Positions 33,194 to 46,170 of a stretch of 64,000 nucleotides of DNA are shown here, piece after piece (positions within the stretch are counted from its first letter, which is position 1; each line of letters starts with the position of its first letter). Source of the DNA: Scalesia atractyloides (Eukaryota; Streptophyta; Magnoliopsida; Asterales; Asteraceae). Location of the stretch: positions 51,603,681-51,667,680 of the forward strand of contig CAMTDV010000007.1 of NCBI GenBank assembly GCA_947069175.1, read 5' to 3'. Below the pieces are notes generated by a model that was not told where the DNA came from, made no database searches, and was given only the letters and a program-made list of their open reading frames with translations. The translations under genes and the position numbers were made by a program.

Positions 33194-35737
33194 GTTGTGA
33201 CTATGACAATCCCGTCACCAGTCATAAAACTCATGCATGTTTCGAAAAGCTTTGTACAACTGTGAAAGCCGGTAAGTTTAGCATAAACCTTTCATAAACC
33301 ATTTGTGTTCATTGAAATCTGTTTGTAACGTGGTTTAGAAATATATGATTTTCGTTCATCGAAACATTTTTTGCTTTCGCAAAACTTGCATGTCTTTCCA
33401 CCCCTGAAAACATTTATAAAAATGTAAACGATAAAAAAAAGTGGGGTTATGAACTCACCTGGATAATCCAGTGCAAAGCTAGCTTAATATGATTTCCGTA
33501 GTGTTGTCTCCACAACTTGACTTGCTAGCATGCAATCTAGTGTATTCCTAAAATGGAATAACTTGTAAGTTTCTAAGAATGACATAGCTATACTATGTGA
33601 TACCGAGCTCTACCGAATCGTTACTCATACGATTCTATGAAATTATTATTGACTTAACTCGGTTAACCAAACTATGGTTTTCTTAGAAACGATCTAGTTT
33701 TCGAGCGACTTGAAATATATGTTTACATATGAACATACTATATTTCATGATATCATAACTACTTCGTAGTTTTCGTAAGATATAGTGTATATATACTTGT
33801 AAGTATACCCGTATAGATGATACGTTTCGTATTCTCGCGATAGTCTTGCGTATCGTATATAGTAAACTAACTGTGTCGTCGTACGCTTGTTATAGTCTTG
33901 CAGGGTAGCGTCGTACTTCGTTTGGCGTTTGAATCGAATATAAACAATATACTATTGTTATACTATCATTCGAAAGTATTCGTACGTGTTCGCATCGTCG
34001 ACGTTAGAAATAACTATAACTATATTTATTTATAAAAGTATTTGACGTCTCGCCATTCGTATATATATGTAATTATATTTGTGTTATACGATTGCAGAAT
34101 TCGAGATGTCTTTGATATATGATTTCCGAATTTCGTCGTTTGAAACACTACGCACTTTGTATTCGTCTTGTAAAAGCATTGGAAAATTTGGCGTTTGAAA
34201 TAAATGTAAACAATATACTTATTTTATATCGTCGTTCGAATATATTATCGATGTTTGAAAACTAATTCCCGAATCGTTGACATTTGAAATAATATAAATA
34301 ATAATATCCGATTTTAACGGATTGCTGAAACTTGTTGCCTTGTAACCCGCGCTCGTTGAAATGTTGTCGGATTGAGATTTGAACGTTTTAATTAGTGTCG
34401 ACAAAATAAATATATACTTATATTTATTTTATAATAAACGTATGAATTTGGACGTTTTATCTTTAAATTGTGACGCGTTTCGTTTTACGGATTTTACGAA
34501 AATCGGGCAGAGTTTCCTCTGTTTTTTGATGATCCCGACAATACTAGTTGTCGATTTATTATCAAAACACAACCTGCAGTTTCGCAAACAAACAATATAT
34601 ATATAATTTTTCGTCGGATTCAAATATTACGTTTTCGCCGATTAATATTTCCGATTTATATTATAGTAGCGGCGTTGGTTTGATTTTTAACTAAAAATTT
34701 TTCGCGAATATTTTTGTCGGATCGATTGTTATTTATTAAATGTTTGGCGATATCAAATTGTTAACGGTCGGGTCGAGCTCAGTTTCGCGATAATTAAATA
34801 TTAATATTAATATTAATTATAAACTTATATAATTAAATTTGCGTGTCCTAATTAATTTTTACCGAGTCGTGGTTTGAACCGTTGACCGGGTTTGACCAGG
34901 TTGACTTATGTTGACTGGGTTTGACCAGTTGACTTTCGTTGACCGACCGATCTGAATCCGAGAACCGAGACTGAACCTGAAACAAATACGTATCAGAACC
35001 GAAAATAAACTCAAATCAAAACGAACTAAAATATCGAAATCTGTTTCAAACTTAAACCGGGTCGAACCGAGTCAAACCCGAAACCTGAACCGGAGTCTGA
35101 ACTGAACCGAACCGAGTGAACGGACCCGAATCTGACTTGAACCGAAATAGTCACTCTGAACCGCGTTAAACTGAGTCGGAATCTGAACTGAACCAAACTG
35201 AAACTCGAACCAAGAATTGAACCAAGTTTAAACCGTGTTGAACCGAACAAAGACCTGAATCACCCAAACCGTTCACCACCACTGCCGTCGTCTTTGGCCA
35301 CAACCACCTTCGAAAACACCACCACCACTGCCGCTGCTAAACCACCACCATCGCCGTCGAATATCGCCGGTGAAACCCCCAACCCGACGATCCACCCCTG
35401 CTGCCGTCGATCGAGACCCGCCGGAGACACGGCGGCCGCCGCCGCGAAGCCATGCCGCAGCCGCATCCCCTCTTCTCTCATCTGATCTATCTCTCTCTAC
35501 CTCATCTCTCTGTCTGTATACATGCGGGTGTACATATGCGGGTGAGTTTGTGTTTGATATAAGAGAAGGTGGGGGTGTCGGTGGTGTGTGGGGTGTGCGG
35601 TCGAAGAAGGTAACCGGCCCGGCCGGTTGCGGCCGGATCTCCGGCGACCGGTAAAGAGAAGAGAGAGAGAGCAGAGGGGTCTTTGGGGCTAGGGTTTTGT
35701 TCAAATGAAAGTGAAGAGGGAATTAGGGTTAGCTTAG

Positions 35738-35745
35738 TTTAAATA
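35738..35745 (-). promoter_or_regulatory. Putative LTR TATA box
   Basis: TATTTAAA on the minus strand lies upstream of a pyrimidine-rich and then GC-rich leader. The same box is conserved in the other LTR near 42336-42346. Position corresponds to TATAAAAG at 5182-5189 in the related LTR. Confidence 0.4.
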
Positions 35746-36537
35746 GTTAGGTTTTTTAGTGGGCCGGGCCCAAAGCCTGTTAGCATGTTTCAGGCCCAAT
35801 ACGTCTTCTGTAGCCCGTTTTCGAAACCCGACCATCGTGTTTTGTCGCAATGCATTCAAAATACGTAAATGTTGTCTTTAATCGACTGGTTGACGCGATT
35901 GTTTGCCGGTTGCGTTAAAAGTTGCGTAAAATCTCTATGATCGCCATCTATAGTCCGTTTTTCGATCCGAGTGTTGCTATTTATCGAAATTTATTCGTTT
36001 AGACTCAAAAATGTATTAAATTATATCGGGTGTCGGGTTTTGACGCGTAATCCGTTCGTTTGCGTTAAAGTTGCGTATTTTGCCCTGTTTGTCGTTTCTG
36101 ATCCGTTTGTCATTCTGGTTTCTTCCGTGAGCGTTAAAATTGGAAAACGAAGCCTAATATATCATAATATATTAATATTTAGATGTATTTCTAGTCCGTG
36201 TCTTGCGTTTCGTTATCGGTGCGTTCCGGTAACTTCCGCGTTGTGCTTTGCGACGTTCGGCGATCCAAATTTATCACGTAATTATATCTGTATGATAAAT
36301 ACAAGTATAAACTTTGTGTTTTCAGACGTTTTCAGTATTTGTTCGATATCAATTTGCATAACGTTTAAATTTCGCGTTAAAGTTATCGATTGTCGCTGTA
36401 TCGCGTAACTGAAGCAAGTAGACGTTCCTAGGCTTTCCAAAGGTCTGATCGAGTTAATTTACGTCTAATTACGCTAATTATAATGGTATTACTGTTTGTT
36501 ATGCACTAACTAATATCGGAAACTGCCGGTTGTCACA

Positions 36538-38919
36538 TTCTCTCTTGTTATAAAAATTTCGTCCTTGAAATTTAAGTTATGTTCTCTCCTTAGATTTTTG
36601 TCATGCGTAGGTAAGTATTAAAAATACCTAGGTAAATAACTATGTAATCGCATTGGAAACTTGTCTGGATTATATGAATACAATGATATACTACAACAAC
36701 ATGAACCCACTGGTTCAACTGAATCTGTTTTAGGAATCGATGCCAAGTGAACGAAACGTTATGACATAATCACCAACGTGATTGAGTTTACATGGGTCAT
36801 ACAAATGAAAACCTCGACCAATAGATTTTCAATACGTTCACAATATACAATTGAATTTTCATAAACAATAGGAATTTCTACCAACGGAAACTAGCGTTGG
36901 TTGTTGGATCGGCAAGACTTAGAATCAACAAGCTCAACTGAATTAGATACATGAAGATGATCTGTTTAACTTTTCGAACCATAAGTTAACACTATTGGAC
37001 TGCAAGGATACACCTGAGTACAACCGAAGTTAGTGTATCATTGTCTTAATACATAGTTGCATTAAGACCACTTTTAATGATTAGCCCAAGCTACAAGGTT
37101 ATACCGACGCCACAAGGCGTCATAGTGATTTGAAATAATTCAATAATAGCGTGACCGAACAAATTCACCGTGTTTACAATGAAAGGTTCAATCAAATAAG
37201 TCTGAATATTTGTTCCAAATAAATCTCGTAGGATTTTCAACTGAAAATGAAAGAACAATTAAATAAAATTTTTCGGTCACTCGTGAAAGAACAATAAGTA
37301 TCCTAAAGTTTTCGACCAATATAGAAAGAACCGTTACAAGGTACATGAAATAGACCATAAAGTTGTGTACCGTCTCCTTAATACAAGATTGTATCAAGGG
37401 TGTTTTAAGAAAACGATCCAACAAGGGGATTTAAAAATGAATAAATAATCACATAATTAAATCCGTACATGAATTGTGAAAGCGATGTCAGCGTAAGCTT
37501 CAACTAGTGTAACGCCACCACAAGGTGTCGTAACCAATAAATGACTTAATAAGGGTGCAGACTGAACCAGTTTGCTATGGTTCGAAACAAATGAATTGCT
37601 TGTCGATATTACTTTGAATATGACGGCCTCAATCGTCATATGAAATCCTTGAATTGAATTTTGTATACAGTGAGCAAGTTCAAACAATTGAACTTGGTTT
37701 GATACAATCCAACAATTAGTACATGATTTGACCAAGGAGTTTTTGATATAATTACTACGAAAACCCATGTATGCAACTTGGAATGAAAATGAATTTCAAG
37801 AAATTCGTTGACTCGATATCAAGGATCAATACTTGCAATAATGCAGGTCATTTAGATCACAAAGCGAAAATTTGAATATAGCAAACCAACCATGAAATTT
37901 TGATGAAATGACTATTCGAAGTGAATACCCTGATGGTCTCCACGTATCAAGTTAACCACATGCATAACAAACAAAGCATGCGTATATATAAAAATCTGTC
38001 AAGAAAATGAAGTGCCAATTCTAATGACGTTATGAGGAGTAGAGGTATGCAAACCTACTCATTATATGCATAGTTGAAATTTTTCAACAAACGGAATTCG
38101 AGGACTTTACCTGGTATTTCCTATGATGATTTATTGTTTCGTGACATTACCACCGAATGTCGTATATGGCGTAATCGCCATTAATGAAGTAGGGGGAATG
38201 CGATGACATGTGACTTCTTTTGCAGCGCCAATTGTTGTGATTTACCATCGTAATAAGTACCGACCGTTATGTATTCTCGTTTGGACGTACCTCAGCGTGT
38301 TTCGTGTCGCTTATAGGACGACGTGACAAATTGCCATTCTGGTCGGTAGTTCTCCCGCTGACGGGATTAGCATCATTGTCGTAATGTCGTGCTTCCTCAA
38401 GGCCGCGCCTCGAAAGTCGTATGTGATGTACTTCAACATCCGTTGTCGTATCGTTTGAGTCTCATGTATATTTGCGCACTAGTGTTTTCGTTTTGTGTAT
38501 GCTACCTGCTCGGGTAAATAAAATAACAGCGACAATATATGTAATGTGTTTGTCTGAGCTAATAATCGTTGTTCCTACGTGATGACCTTTAATGAATATT
38601 GACTTTAAGTTTTCCAAAGGTCTTAAATGCATGTTGTCCAAACTCTCAAAATTTTGCCTACGGTATGTAATCTTCTCGTGTATCGTGTGTCAAACACAAC
38701 ACTAGTGTATGACTAAAATCATAATGTTGACTTAATGTTTTCGGCCACGGTTGGAACCCATATGCGAGTGCTAGGCGTTCTCTATGTATTCAAGTCTTAT
38801 TGATCTAATGTCCAAGAGGAACGTGAGGTTAAAGCCTAGGTATCTCCACAGGAACCTATCTGTTATCAGAGCCGGATTTGATACCTAATTCGCTAAAACC
38901 TATAGCTCTGATACCACTC
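36538..38919 (-). other. Interior of the LARD-like element, no recognisable coding sequence
   Basis: Open frames are short (longest about 103 codons at 37457-37768 on the minus strand) and match no retroelement domain I know: no zinc knuckle, DSGA, YVDD or integrase motif. The 36538-36572 end holds the purine tract next to the 3' LTR (minus strand AACAAGAGAGAA). At the other end, minus strand GTGGTATCAGAGC abuts the 5' LTR. Confidence 0.7.
38905..38916 (-). promoter_or_regulatory. Primer-binding site, initiator tRNA-Met type
   Basis: Minus-strand TGGTATCAGAGC starts three bases inside the 5' LTR (LTR edge at 38920). Sequence and spacing are as in the element at the left window edge, tying the two to one lineage. 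Confidence 0.85.
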
Positions 38920-41900
38920 TGTCACACCCCTTGTAGTCCGTTCCCACATCAGAGTCGGGGCGTGAACCGAATGGCATCTTCATCGCACAGCGGACGCACA
39001 CGTGATGGCTAAGGTTTCTAGTAAATGAATGCCCGCTAACTACTCGAATCCCCATGGGTTCCACTATTCCAACCGTGCCATACTTGAATTATAACCTGAG
39101 AAAGAACATGCAAAAAGTCAACATAAAGTTGGCGAGTTCATAGTTTGTCTGTTTTTGTTTCAAATGAATCATAAAACATTTGAACGTTTTGCATCGAAAA
39201 ACCGGTTTGTGGGATCATAATATCCTAAAGCATTTGAAATGTCATCTCTGTATAACAGTATTGAAATGTTTTCTCATGTTGTTTGCAAATCCATGCATAT
39301 AACTGTTATGTTTATAAACCTGTAATAAAATGTTTTCAATCTATCTGGAAATAAACCGACGTTGAAATGTTTTCTGTTATTTTTGTAAACCGTGTTGAAA
39401 CCGCATTATGTAGTTTTCCTATGGAATCTAAGGATCTGTCAGTGTGTAGCTAATACACCGACCTATGTGCCATAAGTAAGTAACCAAACCGAGACTTCTT
39501 TGACATTTTGGAATCACAAAAGCACTCCTAACCGGTTATCATACCAGAAGTGGAGCGTGTCTCAAACTCGATAGATCTATACCTTTTGCACCTTGGTCAC
39601 AACGTGATTAATGGTTACTATTGTTATTTCCCTGCTTACGCACAGTGATCTTGTTATAATCTAATCCCATAGCTACATACCAATTGTTATAAATCTGTGT
39701 ATTGAGCCTAGCCCATGTTCTTTTGTGATTTTCGGCCTAGCCCATGTTCTTTTATCATTTTGGGGCTAGCCTATGTTCTTTTGTGATTTTGGACCTAGCC
39801 CATGTTTTCTTGAGATTTTGGGCCTAGCCCGTGTTCCTTTGTAAAATTGGGGCCTCGCCCCCTAGTTATGACTATGACAATCCCGTCATCAGTCATAAAA
39901 CTCATGCATGTTTCGAAAAGCTTTGTTCAACTGTGAAAGCCGGTAAGTTTAGCATAAACCTTTCATAAACCATTTGTGTTCATTGAAATCTGTTTGTAAC
40001 GTGGTTTAGAAATATATGATTTTCGTTCCTCGAAAAATTTTATGCTTTCGCAAAACTTGCATGTCTTTCCACCCCCGAAATCATTTATAAAAATGTAAAC
40101 GGTAAAAAAAAGTGGGGTTATGAACTCACCTGGATAATCCAGTGCAAAGCTAGCTTAATGTGATTTCCGTAGTGTTGTCTCCACAACTTGACTGCTAGCA
40201 TGCAATCTAGTGTATTCCTAAAATGGAATAACTTGTAAGTTTCTAAGAATGACGTAGCTATACTACGTGATACCGAGCTCTACGAATCGTTGCTCATACG
40301 ATTCTATGAAATTATTATTGACTTAACTCGGTTAACCAATCTATGGTTTTCTTAGAAACGATCTAGTTTTCGAGCGACTTGAAATATATGTTTACATATG
40401 AACATACTATATTTCATGATATCATAACTACTTCGTAGTTTTCGTAAGATATAGTGTATTATACTTGTAAGTATACCCGTATAGATGATACGTTTCGTAT
40501 TCGCACGATAGTCTTGCGTATCGTATATAATAAATAACTGTGTCGTCGTACGCTTGTTATAGTCTTGCGGGGTTGCGTCGTACTTGTTTGGCGTTTGAAT
40601 CGAATATAAACAATATACTATTGTTATACTATCATTCGAAAGTATTCGTACGTGTTCGCATCGTCGACGTTAGAAATAACTATAACTATATTTATTTATA
40701 AAAGTATTTGACGTCTCGCCATTCGTATATATATGTAATTATATTTGTGTTATACGATTGCAGATTTCGAGATGTCTTTGATATATGATTTCCGAATTTC
40801 GTCGTTTGAAACACTACGCACTTTGTATTCGTCTTGTAAAAGCGTTCGAAAATTTGGCGTTCGAAATAAAGTAAACAATATACTTATTTTATATCATCGT
40901 TCGAATATATTATCGATGTTTGAAAACTAATTCCCGAATCGTTGACATTTGAAATAATATAAATAATAATATCCGATTTTAGCGATGTTGTCGGATCGAG
41001 ATTTGAACGTTTTAATTAGCGTCGACAAAATAAATATATACTTATATTTTTTTATAATAATCGTATGAATTTGGGCGTTTTATCTTTGAATTGTGTCGCG
41101 TTTCGTTTTACGGATTTTACGAAAATCGGGCAGGGTTTCCTCTGTTTTTGGATGATCCCGACAATACTAGTTGTAGATTTATTATCAAAACACAACCTGC
41201 AGTTTCGCAAACAAAAAATATATATAAAATTTTTCGTCGGATTCAAATATTACGTTTTCGCTGATTATATTTCCGATTATATTATAATAGCGGCGGTGGT
41301 TTGATTTTTAACTAAAAATTTTTCGCGATTATTTTTGTCGGATCGATTGTTTATTATTAAATGTGTTGGCGATATCGAATTTAAAGGTCGGGTCGAGCTC
41401 GGTTCATGATAATTAAATATTAATATTAATTATAAACTTATATAATTAAATTTGCGCGTCGTAATTAATTTTTACTGAGTGTGATTTGACCCGTTGACCA
41501 GTTTGACTGGGTTTGACCAGTTGACTTTCGTTGACCGACCGACCTGAATCCGAGAACCAAGACTGAACCTGAAACAAATACGTATCAGAACCGAAAATAA
41601 ACTCAAATCAAAACCAACTAAAATATCGAAATCTGTTTCAAACTTAAACCGGGTCGAACCGAAACCTGAACCGGAGTCTGAACTGAACCGAACCCGAGTG
41701 AACGGACCCGAATCTGACTTGAACTGAAAGAGTCAAAACTGAACCGCGTTAAACTGAGTCGGAATCTGAACTGAACCAAACTGAAACTTGAACCAAGAAC
41801 TGAACCAAGTTTAAACCGTGTTGAACCGAACAGAGACCCGAGTTACCCAAACCGTTCACCACCACTGCCGCTGTCTTTGCCACAACCACCTCCGAAAACA

Positions 41901-43141
41901 CCACCACCACTGCCGCTGCTAAACCACCACCATCGCCGTCGTATACCGCCAGTGAAACCCCCAACCCGACGATCCACCTCTGCTGCCGTCGATCGAGACC
42001 CGCCTGAGATACGGCGGCTGCCGCCGCGAAGCCGCGCCGCAGCCGCCCCCCCTCTTCTCTCGTCCGATCTCTCTCTCGCTCCGATCTATCTCTCTCTGCC
42101 TCATCTCTCTTCTGTATACATGCGGATGTACATATGCGGGTGAGTGTGTGTTTGATATAAGAGAAGTTAGGGGTGTCGGTGGTGTGTGGGATGTGCGGTC
42201 GGAGAAGGTAACCGGTGCTGGCCGGTTGCGGCCGGATCTCTGGCTACCGGTAAAGAGAAGAGAGAGAGCAGAGGGGTCTTTGGGGGCTAGGGTTTTGTTC
42301 AAATGAAAGTGAAGAGGGAATTAGGGTTAGCTTAGTTTAAATAGTTAGGTTTTTGAGTGGGCCGGGCCCAAAGCCCGTTAGCATGTTTCAGGCCCAATAC
42401 GTCTTCTATAGCCCGTTTTCGAAACCCGAACTTCGTGTTTTGTCGCAATGCGTTCAAAATACGTAAATGTTGTATTTAATCGACCGGTTGACGCGATTGT
42501 TTGCCGGTTGCGTTAAAAGTTGCGTAAAATCTCTACGATTGCCATCTATAGTCCGTTTTTTGATCCGAGTGTTGCTATTTATCGAAATTAATTCGTTTAG
42601 ACTCAAAAATGTATTAAATTTTATCGGGGGTCGGGTTTTGACACGTAATCCGTTCGTTTGCGTTAAAGTTGCGTATTTTGCCATGTTTGTCGTTTCTGAT
42701 CCGTTTTTCGTTCTGGTTTCTTCCATGAGCATTAAAATTGGAAACGAAGCCTAATATATCATAATATATTTATATTTAGACGTATTTCTAGTCCGTGGCT
42801 TCCGTTTCGTTGTCGGTGCGTTCTGGTTTTCCGCGTAACTTCCACGTTGTGCTTTGCGACGTTCGGCGATCCAAATTTATCGCGTAATTATATCTGTATG
42901 ATAAGTACAAGTATAAAATTCATGTTTTCAGACGTTGTCAGTATTTGTTCGGTATCAGTTCGCTTAACGTTTAAATTTCGCGTTAAAGTTATCGATTGTC
43001 GCCATATCGTGTAACGTGAAGCAAGTACGTTCCTAGGCTTTCCAAAGGCCTGGTCGAGTTAATTTACGTCTAATTACGCTAATTATAATGGTATTACTGT
43101 TCGTTATGCGCTAATTAATATCGGAAACTGCCGGTGTCACA
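38920..43141 (-). repeat. 5' LTR of the LARD-like element (4222 bp)
   Basis: Starts TGTCACACCCC and ends GCCGGTGTCACA on the plus strand. Relative to the 3' LTR it lacks about 45-50 bp at 40983 (the segment present at about 34321-34368) and has one fewer minisatellite unit. It holds scattered substitutions, which date the insertion as neither new nor ancient. Confidence 0.9.
39704..39863. repeat. Minisatellite in the 5' LTR, 29-30-bp unit
   Basis: Counterpart of 33002-33193 with about five full units plus a partial one. Some units carry private changes (GGGGCTAGCCTATG, GGACCTAGCCCATG). Confidence 0.9.
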
Positions 43142-43247
43142 ATTGTTTCTTTTATTTATTAGCAAAACTTTTGTAGTTTGCGTTGGTTTTCTGTAAACCA
43201 ATTCGCTTCTGCCAAAAACTGATTGCATTTTTACTCTTGTTTCAGAA

Positions 43248-43471
43248 ATGGCTGCTGTTCAAGCAACCACATCAACCGCTGATGGATCCACATCCACTAC
43301 CATGGGACCATTAGTTGGTACCCAAGCGGTTGCTAACCATGCTGAAAAACTAGAGAAATTACTGATTTAAATTTTAAGAAATGGCAACAGAAGATGTTGT
43401 TCTATCTGAACACTCTGAACCTTGAGAGGTTTTTGGCTGAGTCCCCTCCTGTTCTCGCAAAAGGGACATCT
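43248..43471 (+). pseudogene. gag: copia gag N-terminus (plus-strand element), cut by a solo LTR
   Basis: ATG at 43248 opens MAAVQATTSTADGSTSTT, then after a one-base loss near 43365 the frame continues LNFKKWQQKMLFYLNTLNL. That is the conserved N-terminal helix of plant copia Gag (usual form: F.G.NF.RWQ.KM.F.L). Coding stops at 43471 where the solo LTR begins, and resumes at 45827. This start is chosen because it is the first ATG after the 5' LTR region and the downstream residues fit the family. Confidence 0.8.
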
Positions 43472-45821
43472 TGTCACCCCCAACCGATGGTGGAAACATC
43501 AGGGCCAGACGAAAATAAGATTGTAAGAGACTTCATAACACTATTTGTGACAATATTTAAATAATTCAATTTTATTGATACCAAAAGGAAAATACATAGT
43601 TTCAAATATGGAAATACAACAAGTTTCGAATGATATAACAACAGAATTGAAATACATAAATTTAAGTCTAGGTGTGTATCTAATCCACCCAAATTAGTTT
43701 CTTCATCGGCAACAACTAGTTTCCTGCAACATGTGTTAAAATAATGATCAACAAAAGTTGGCGAGCATACAAGTTTGTTTACATAGAATAGTGAAAAGTT
43801 TCCTCATATCCAACATGGTAATTGCATATTATGTTACAAACATACTAACATGTGATAACTATATGTCAATCTAAAGTTTAACGCAATCGTGATTACCATT
43901 GTCAATGAAATGACAAGGTGTAAAATAGTTTACTTAACAATACCACAAGAATACGGGCGGTGCGTTAATCCTATAGTGTTATAATTGTTAAGGGAGGCTA
44001 GCAAGGTTAATGTGCATATAGACACAAGTATACATAGCATGCGATAACAAGAATAATACAAGTTTCATGTTTATAACAGATAGAGTGTGATTATAACAAG
44101 TTTTAAATATGAATCATGATTTGTATAATTGTACATGTTGCACCCAAAGTGTGTAAACGGAAAAATGGGTTCGAGTATACTCACGGTTTGCGTTAAGCTT
44201 TCCAAAACCGTGAAACTTGGGTGATGGAATTGGTGGACCGAGAGCCGAAGTTACCCTATAAATGGGAACAAAGGCGAGTAAGTTTCTGAGTTAACATGAC
44301 TAGTAAAGAAAGTAAATTTAACAATTACATTAGTTTATAGTCAAGTATTCCCCGAAGGCGTCATGGAGATTCAAGTAGGAGGTAGGATGATATGAATCCA
44401 TTTAAACCACGTCATAAGAATTCACAAAAGCACAACTCGAAGGTCGGTTGGTCATGAATGTACATAAAGGAAAATACTAAAAGTAAAAAGGAAAATCATA
44501 CAAGTGTGGTGTAGGACAAGTTTGAATAGCCAAGGCTTTCATGGTCCATACACTAATTCAACACACAAGCCTAGGCTTGGTTGATGTGCACACTTGAAGG
44601 TTGTTCATGAACCTTAATCAAAACAGAAAGTTTGGGTCTTCATAGGTTCCAATATCCATAGACTACAACTACAACATGTACAAAAGTTTGTAGGCTTGTC
44701 CAAGCACATGTTGGGTAGGCTATGAACATGAATGCTATGCCAAACATGTTGAAACCAATGAAACCGAAGATTTCTAAGCATCTTGGACCTTCAAAAAAGA
44801 GGGTTACACCTCTGAGAAATCTTGGGTAACATCCTCATTTGAAGTTCAAAATGATAGGAAGCAAGAACAAGAGAAGAAGATAGGTGAAAGGTGAGTTCTT
44901 GCACTCATTTTTTAACTTGGAAGAATTTTGCCCTAACTTGAGTTTTCAGCAGATTATGGAGCTTAGAATGAGAGTTGAGGAAGGTGTAAAGGAGAAATGA
45001 GGGTTAGGAGTCTTGTATTTATAGTGGGTGAGGTTAGGTGAGTGTTTAACGAGGTTTACAAGCCCATCGGTGGAGAATGAAGGTGAAGGTTCGAGCCATA
45101 AATACAAGATTCAAAATTTAAATTTTTGGATGGAGGTTGGAGCCAAAAATGTAGATTCAAAACGTGCGTTTTAGGGGGTTTGGCTTTTTCTCACAGATGG
45201 TCCCTCAATTTTGATAAGTATGCAATTAGGGCCCCAACGTTAGGTTTTAGGGTGTTTTCGAGTACTTTTCGTGTAGTTTCAAGCATGTAACAAGCATGAA
45301 AGTATCGTAAACTTAAAAGTGATGTCAAGTATGTCCATGTATGTGAAATTATGTAAAATAAGTATCGGTAGTGCCGGCCGTAACACGCAGTTGTCGGTTA
45401 TCGCACAAAATGCAAGTATAGGCGATTTACGATCTATAACACATAATTGCAAGTATAATTAACATGTCGAAGGTTTTTACAAGTATAATATGAGGTATTA
45501 TGATGTATAATAAGTATTAGAATCATAAATTGTTGGTTAATCACAAGTATTGCATGTAAACGCGTTGAAAGTCGGTTATTTGCACGTAACATCACATAGT
45601 TTCGAATTAGGGTTATTGCATACGATTACAAGTATAAATTGTACATTACAAGTATAAATGGAACATAATTGATATAAATATGACTTTCATTATGATCGGT
45701 GTCTCGGACTACAAGTTGAAAATACGATACAAGTACAAGTTTCCGAAAATAGAAAGTTTCCAAAAATGGAAAGTACAACAAGACTTGATAAATATGGAAA
45801 GCGTAGAAACGGAGCATTACA
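43472..45821 (-). mobile_element. Solo LTR (2350 bp) inserted in copia gag
   Basis: Plus-strand text begins TGTCACCCCCAACC and ends GGAGCATTACA, so on the minus strand it starts TGTAATGCTCC and ends GGGGGTGACA. It is flanked by the perfect duplication catct (43467-43471, 45822-45826). It shares the block CAACAAAAGTTGGCGAG near 43750 with the long LTRs at 292, 32214 and 38920, so it is a distant relative in the same orientation. No internal region remains, consistent with LTR-LTR recombination. Confidence 0.85.
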
Positions 45822-46170
45822 CATCTGATGTCCAATCTGTGAGTGCTGTTGATGCTTGGAAGCAACCTGAGTACCTATGCCGCAACTATGTGTTGAATGG
45901 CTTGTAAGATGCCTTGTATAACGTATATCTCAAGGTTTCAACTGCCAAAGAATTATGGGAGTCGTTGAATGCAAATATAAGACTGAGGATGCGGGTACTA
46001 AAAAGTATGTTGTGGCTACATTTATGGACTACAAAATGATTGATCCAAAAATTGTTATGAGTCAAGTTCAAGAATTTTTTATTATTCTTAGTGACATTCT
46101 GTCTGAAGGAATGAATCTTAATGAAACATTCCAAGTGGAAGCAATTGTTGAAAAGTTACCTCCTAGTTAG
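45822..46170 (+). pseudogene. gag: copia gag, central part
   Basis: Gag resumes after the inserted LTR with VQSVSAVDAWKQPEYLCRNY, a stop (TAA at 45905), then KELWESLNAKYKTEDAGTKK and MDYKMIDPKIVMSQVQEF, ending EAIVEKLPPS before a TAG at 46168-46170. This is the UBN2/Retrotran_gag_2 domain of plant copia Gag, whose ELW..L...Y and LP..W landmarks are visible. The TAG replaces the conserved tryptophan of LPPSW, a G-to-A change. Confidence 0.85.

Larger units (their letters stand above)
32214..36537 (-). repeat. 3' LTR of the LARD-like element (4324 bp)
   Basis: Plus-strand text starts TGTCACACCCC and ends GCCGGTTGTCACA. It is collinear and highly similar to 38920-43141. It includes a minisatellite (33002-33193), a GC-rich leader (35270-35480) and a TATTTAAA promoter box (35738-35745). 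The longest frames crossing the leader are Pro/Arg/Gly-rich and not conserved in reading frame between the two LTRs. Confidence 0.9.
32214..43141 (-). mobile_element. Non-autonomous long-LTR retrotransposon (LARD-like, Tekay/Del-type signals), 10.9 kb
   Basis: Two direct repeats of 4.32 and 4.22 kb flank a 2.38 kb interior. A perfect duplication attgt (32209-32213, 43142-43146) proves insertion as a unit. The initiator-Met primer site lies at 38905-38916 on the minus strand, so the element reads right to left. Just before the 3' LTR the minus strand reads CAAGGACGAAATTTTT then a purine tract, like the 3' end of Tekay/Del elements. No gag or pol is visible inside, fitting a large retrotransposon derivative that uses proteins of a relative. 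It interrupts the copia element between its 5' LTR and gag. Confidence 0.85.

Noticed and set aside
35273..35704. 143-codon minus-strand open frame, Pro/Arg/Gly-rich
   Set aside because: It lies in the GC-rich leader of an LTR, and the copy in the other LTR has a different frame and start. Composition explains it.
35971..36408. 145-codon plus-strand open frame
   Set aside because: It runs antisense through the LTR, and the homologous stretch at 42467-42754 is truncated. No domain recognised.
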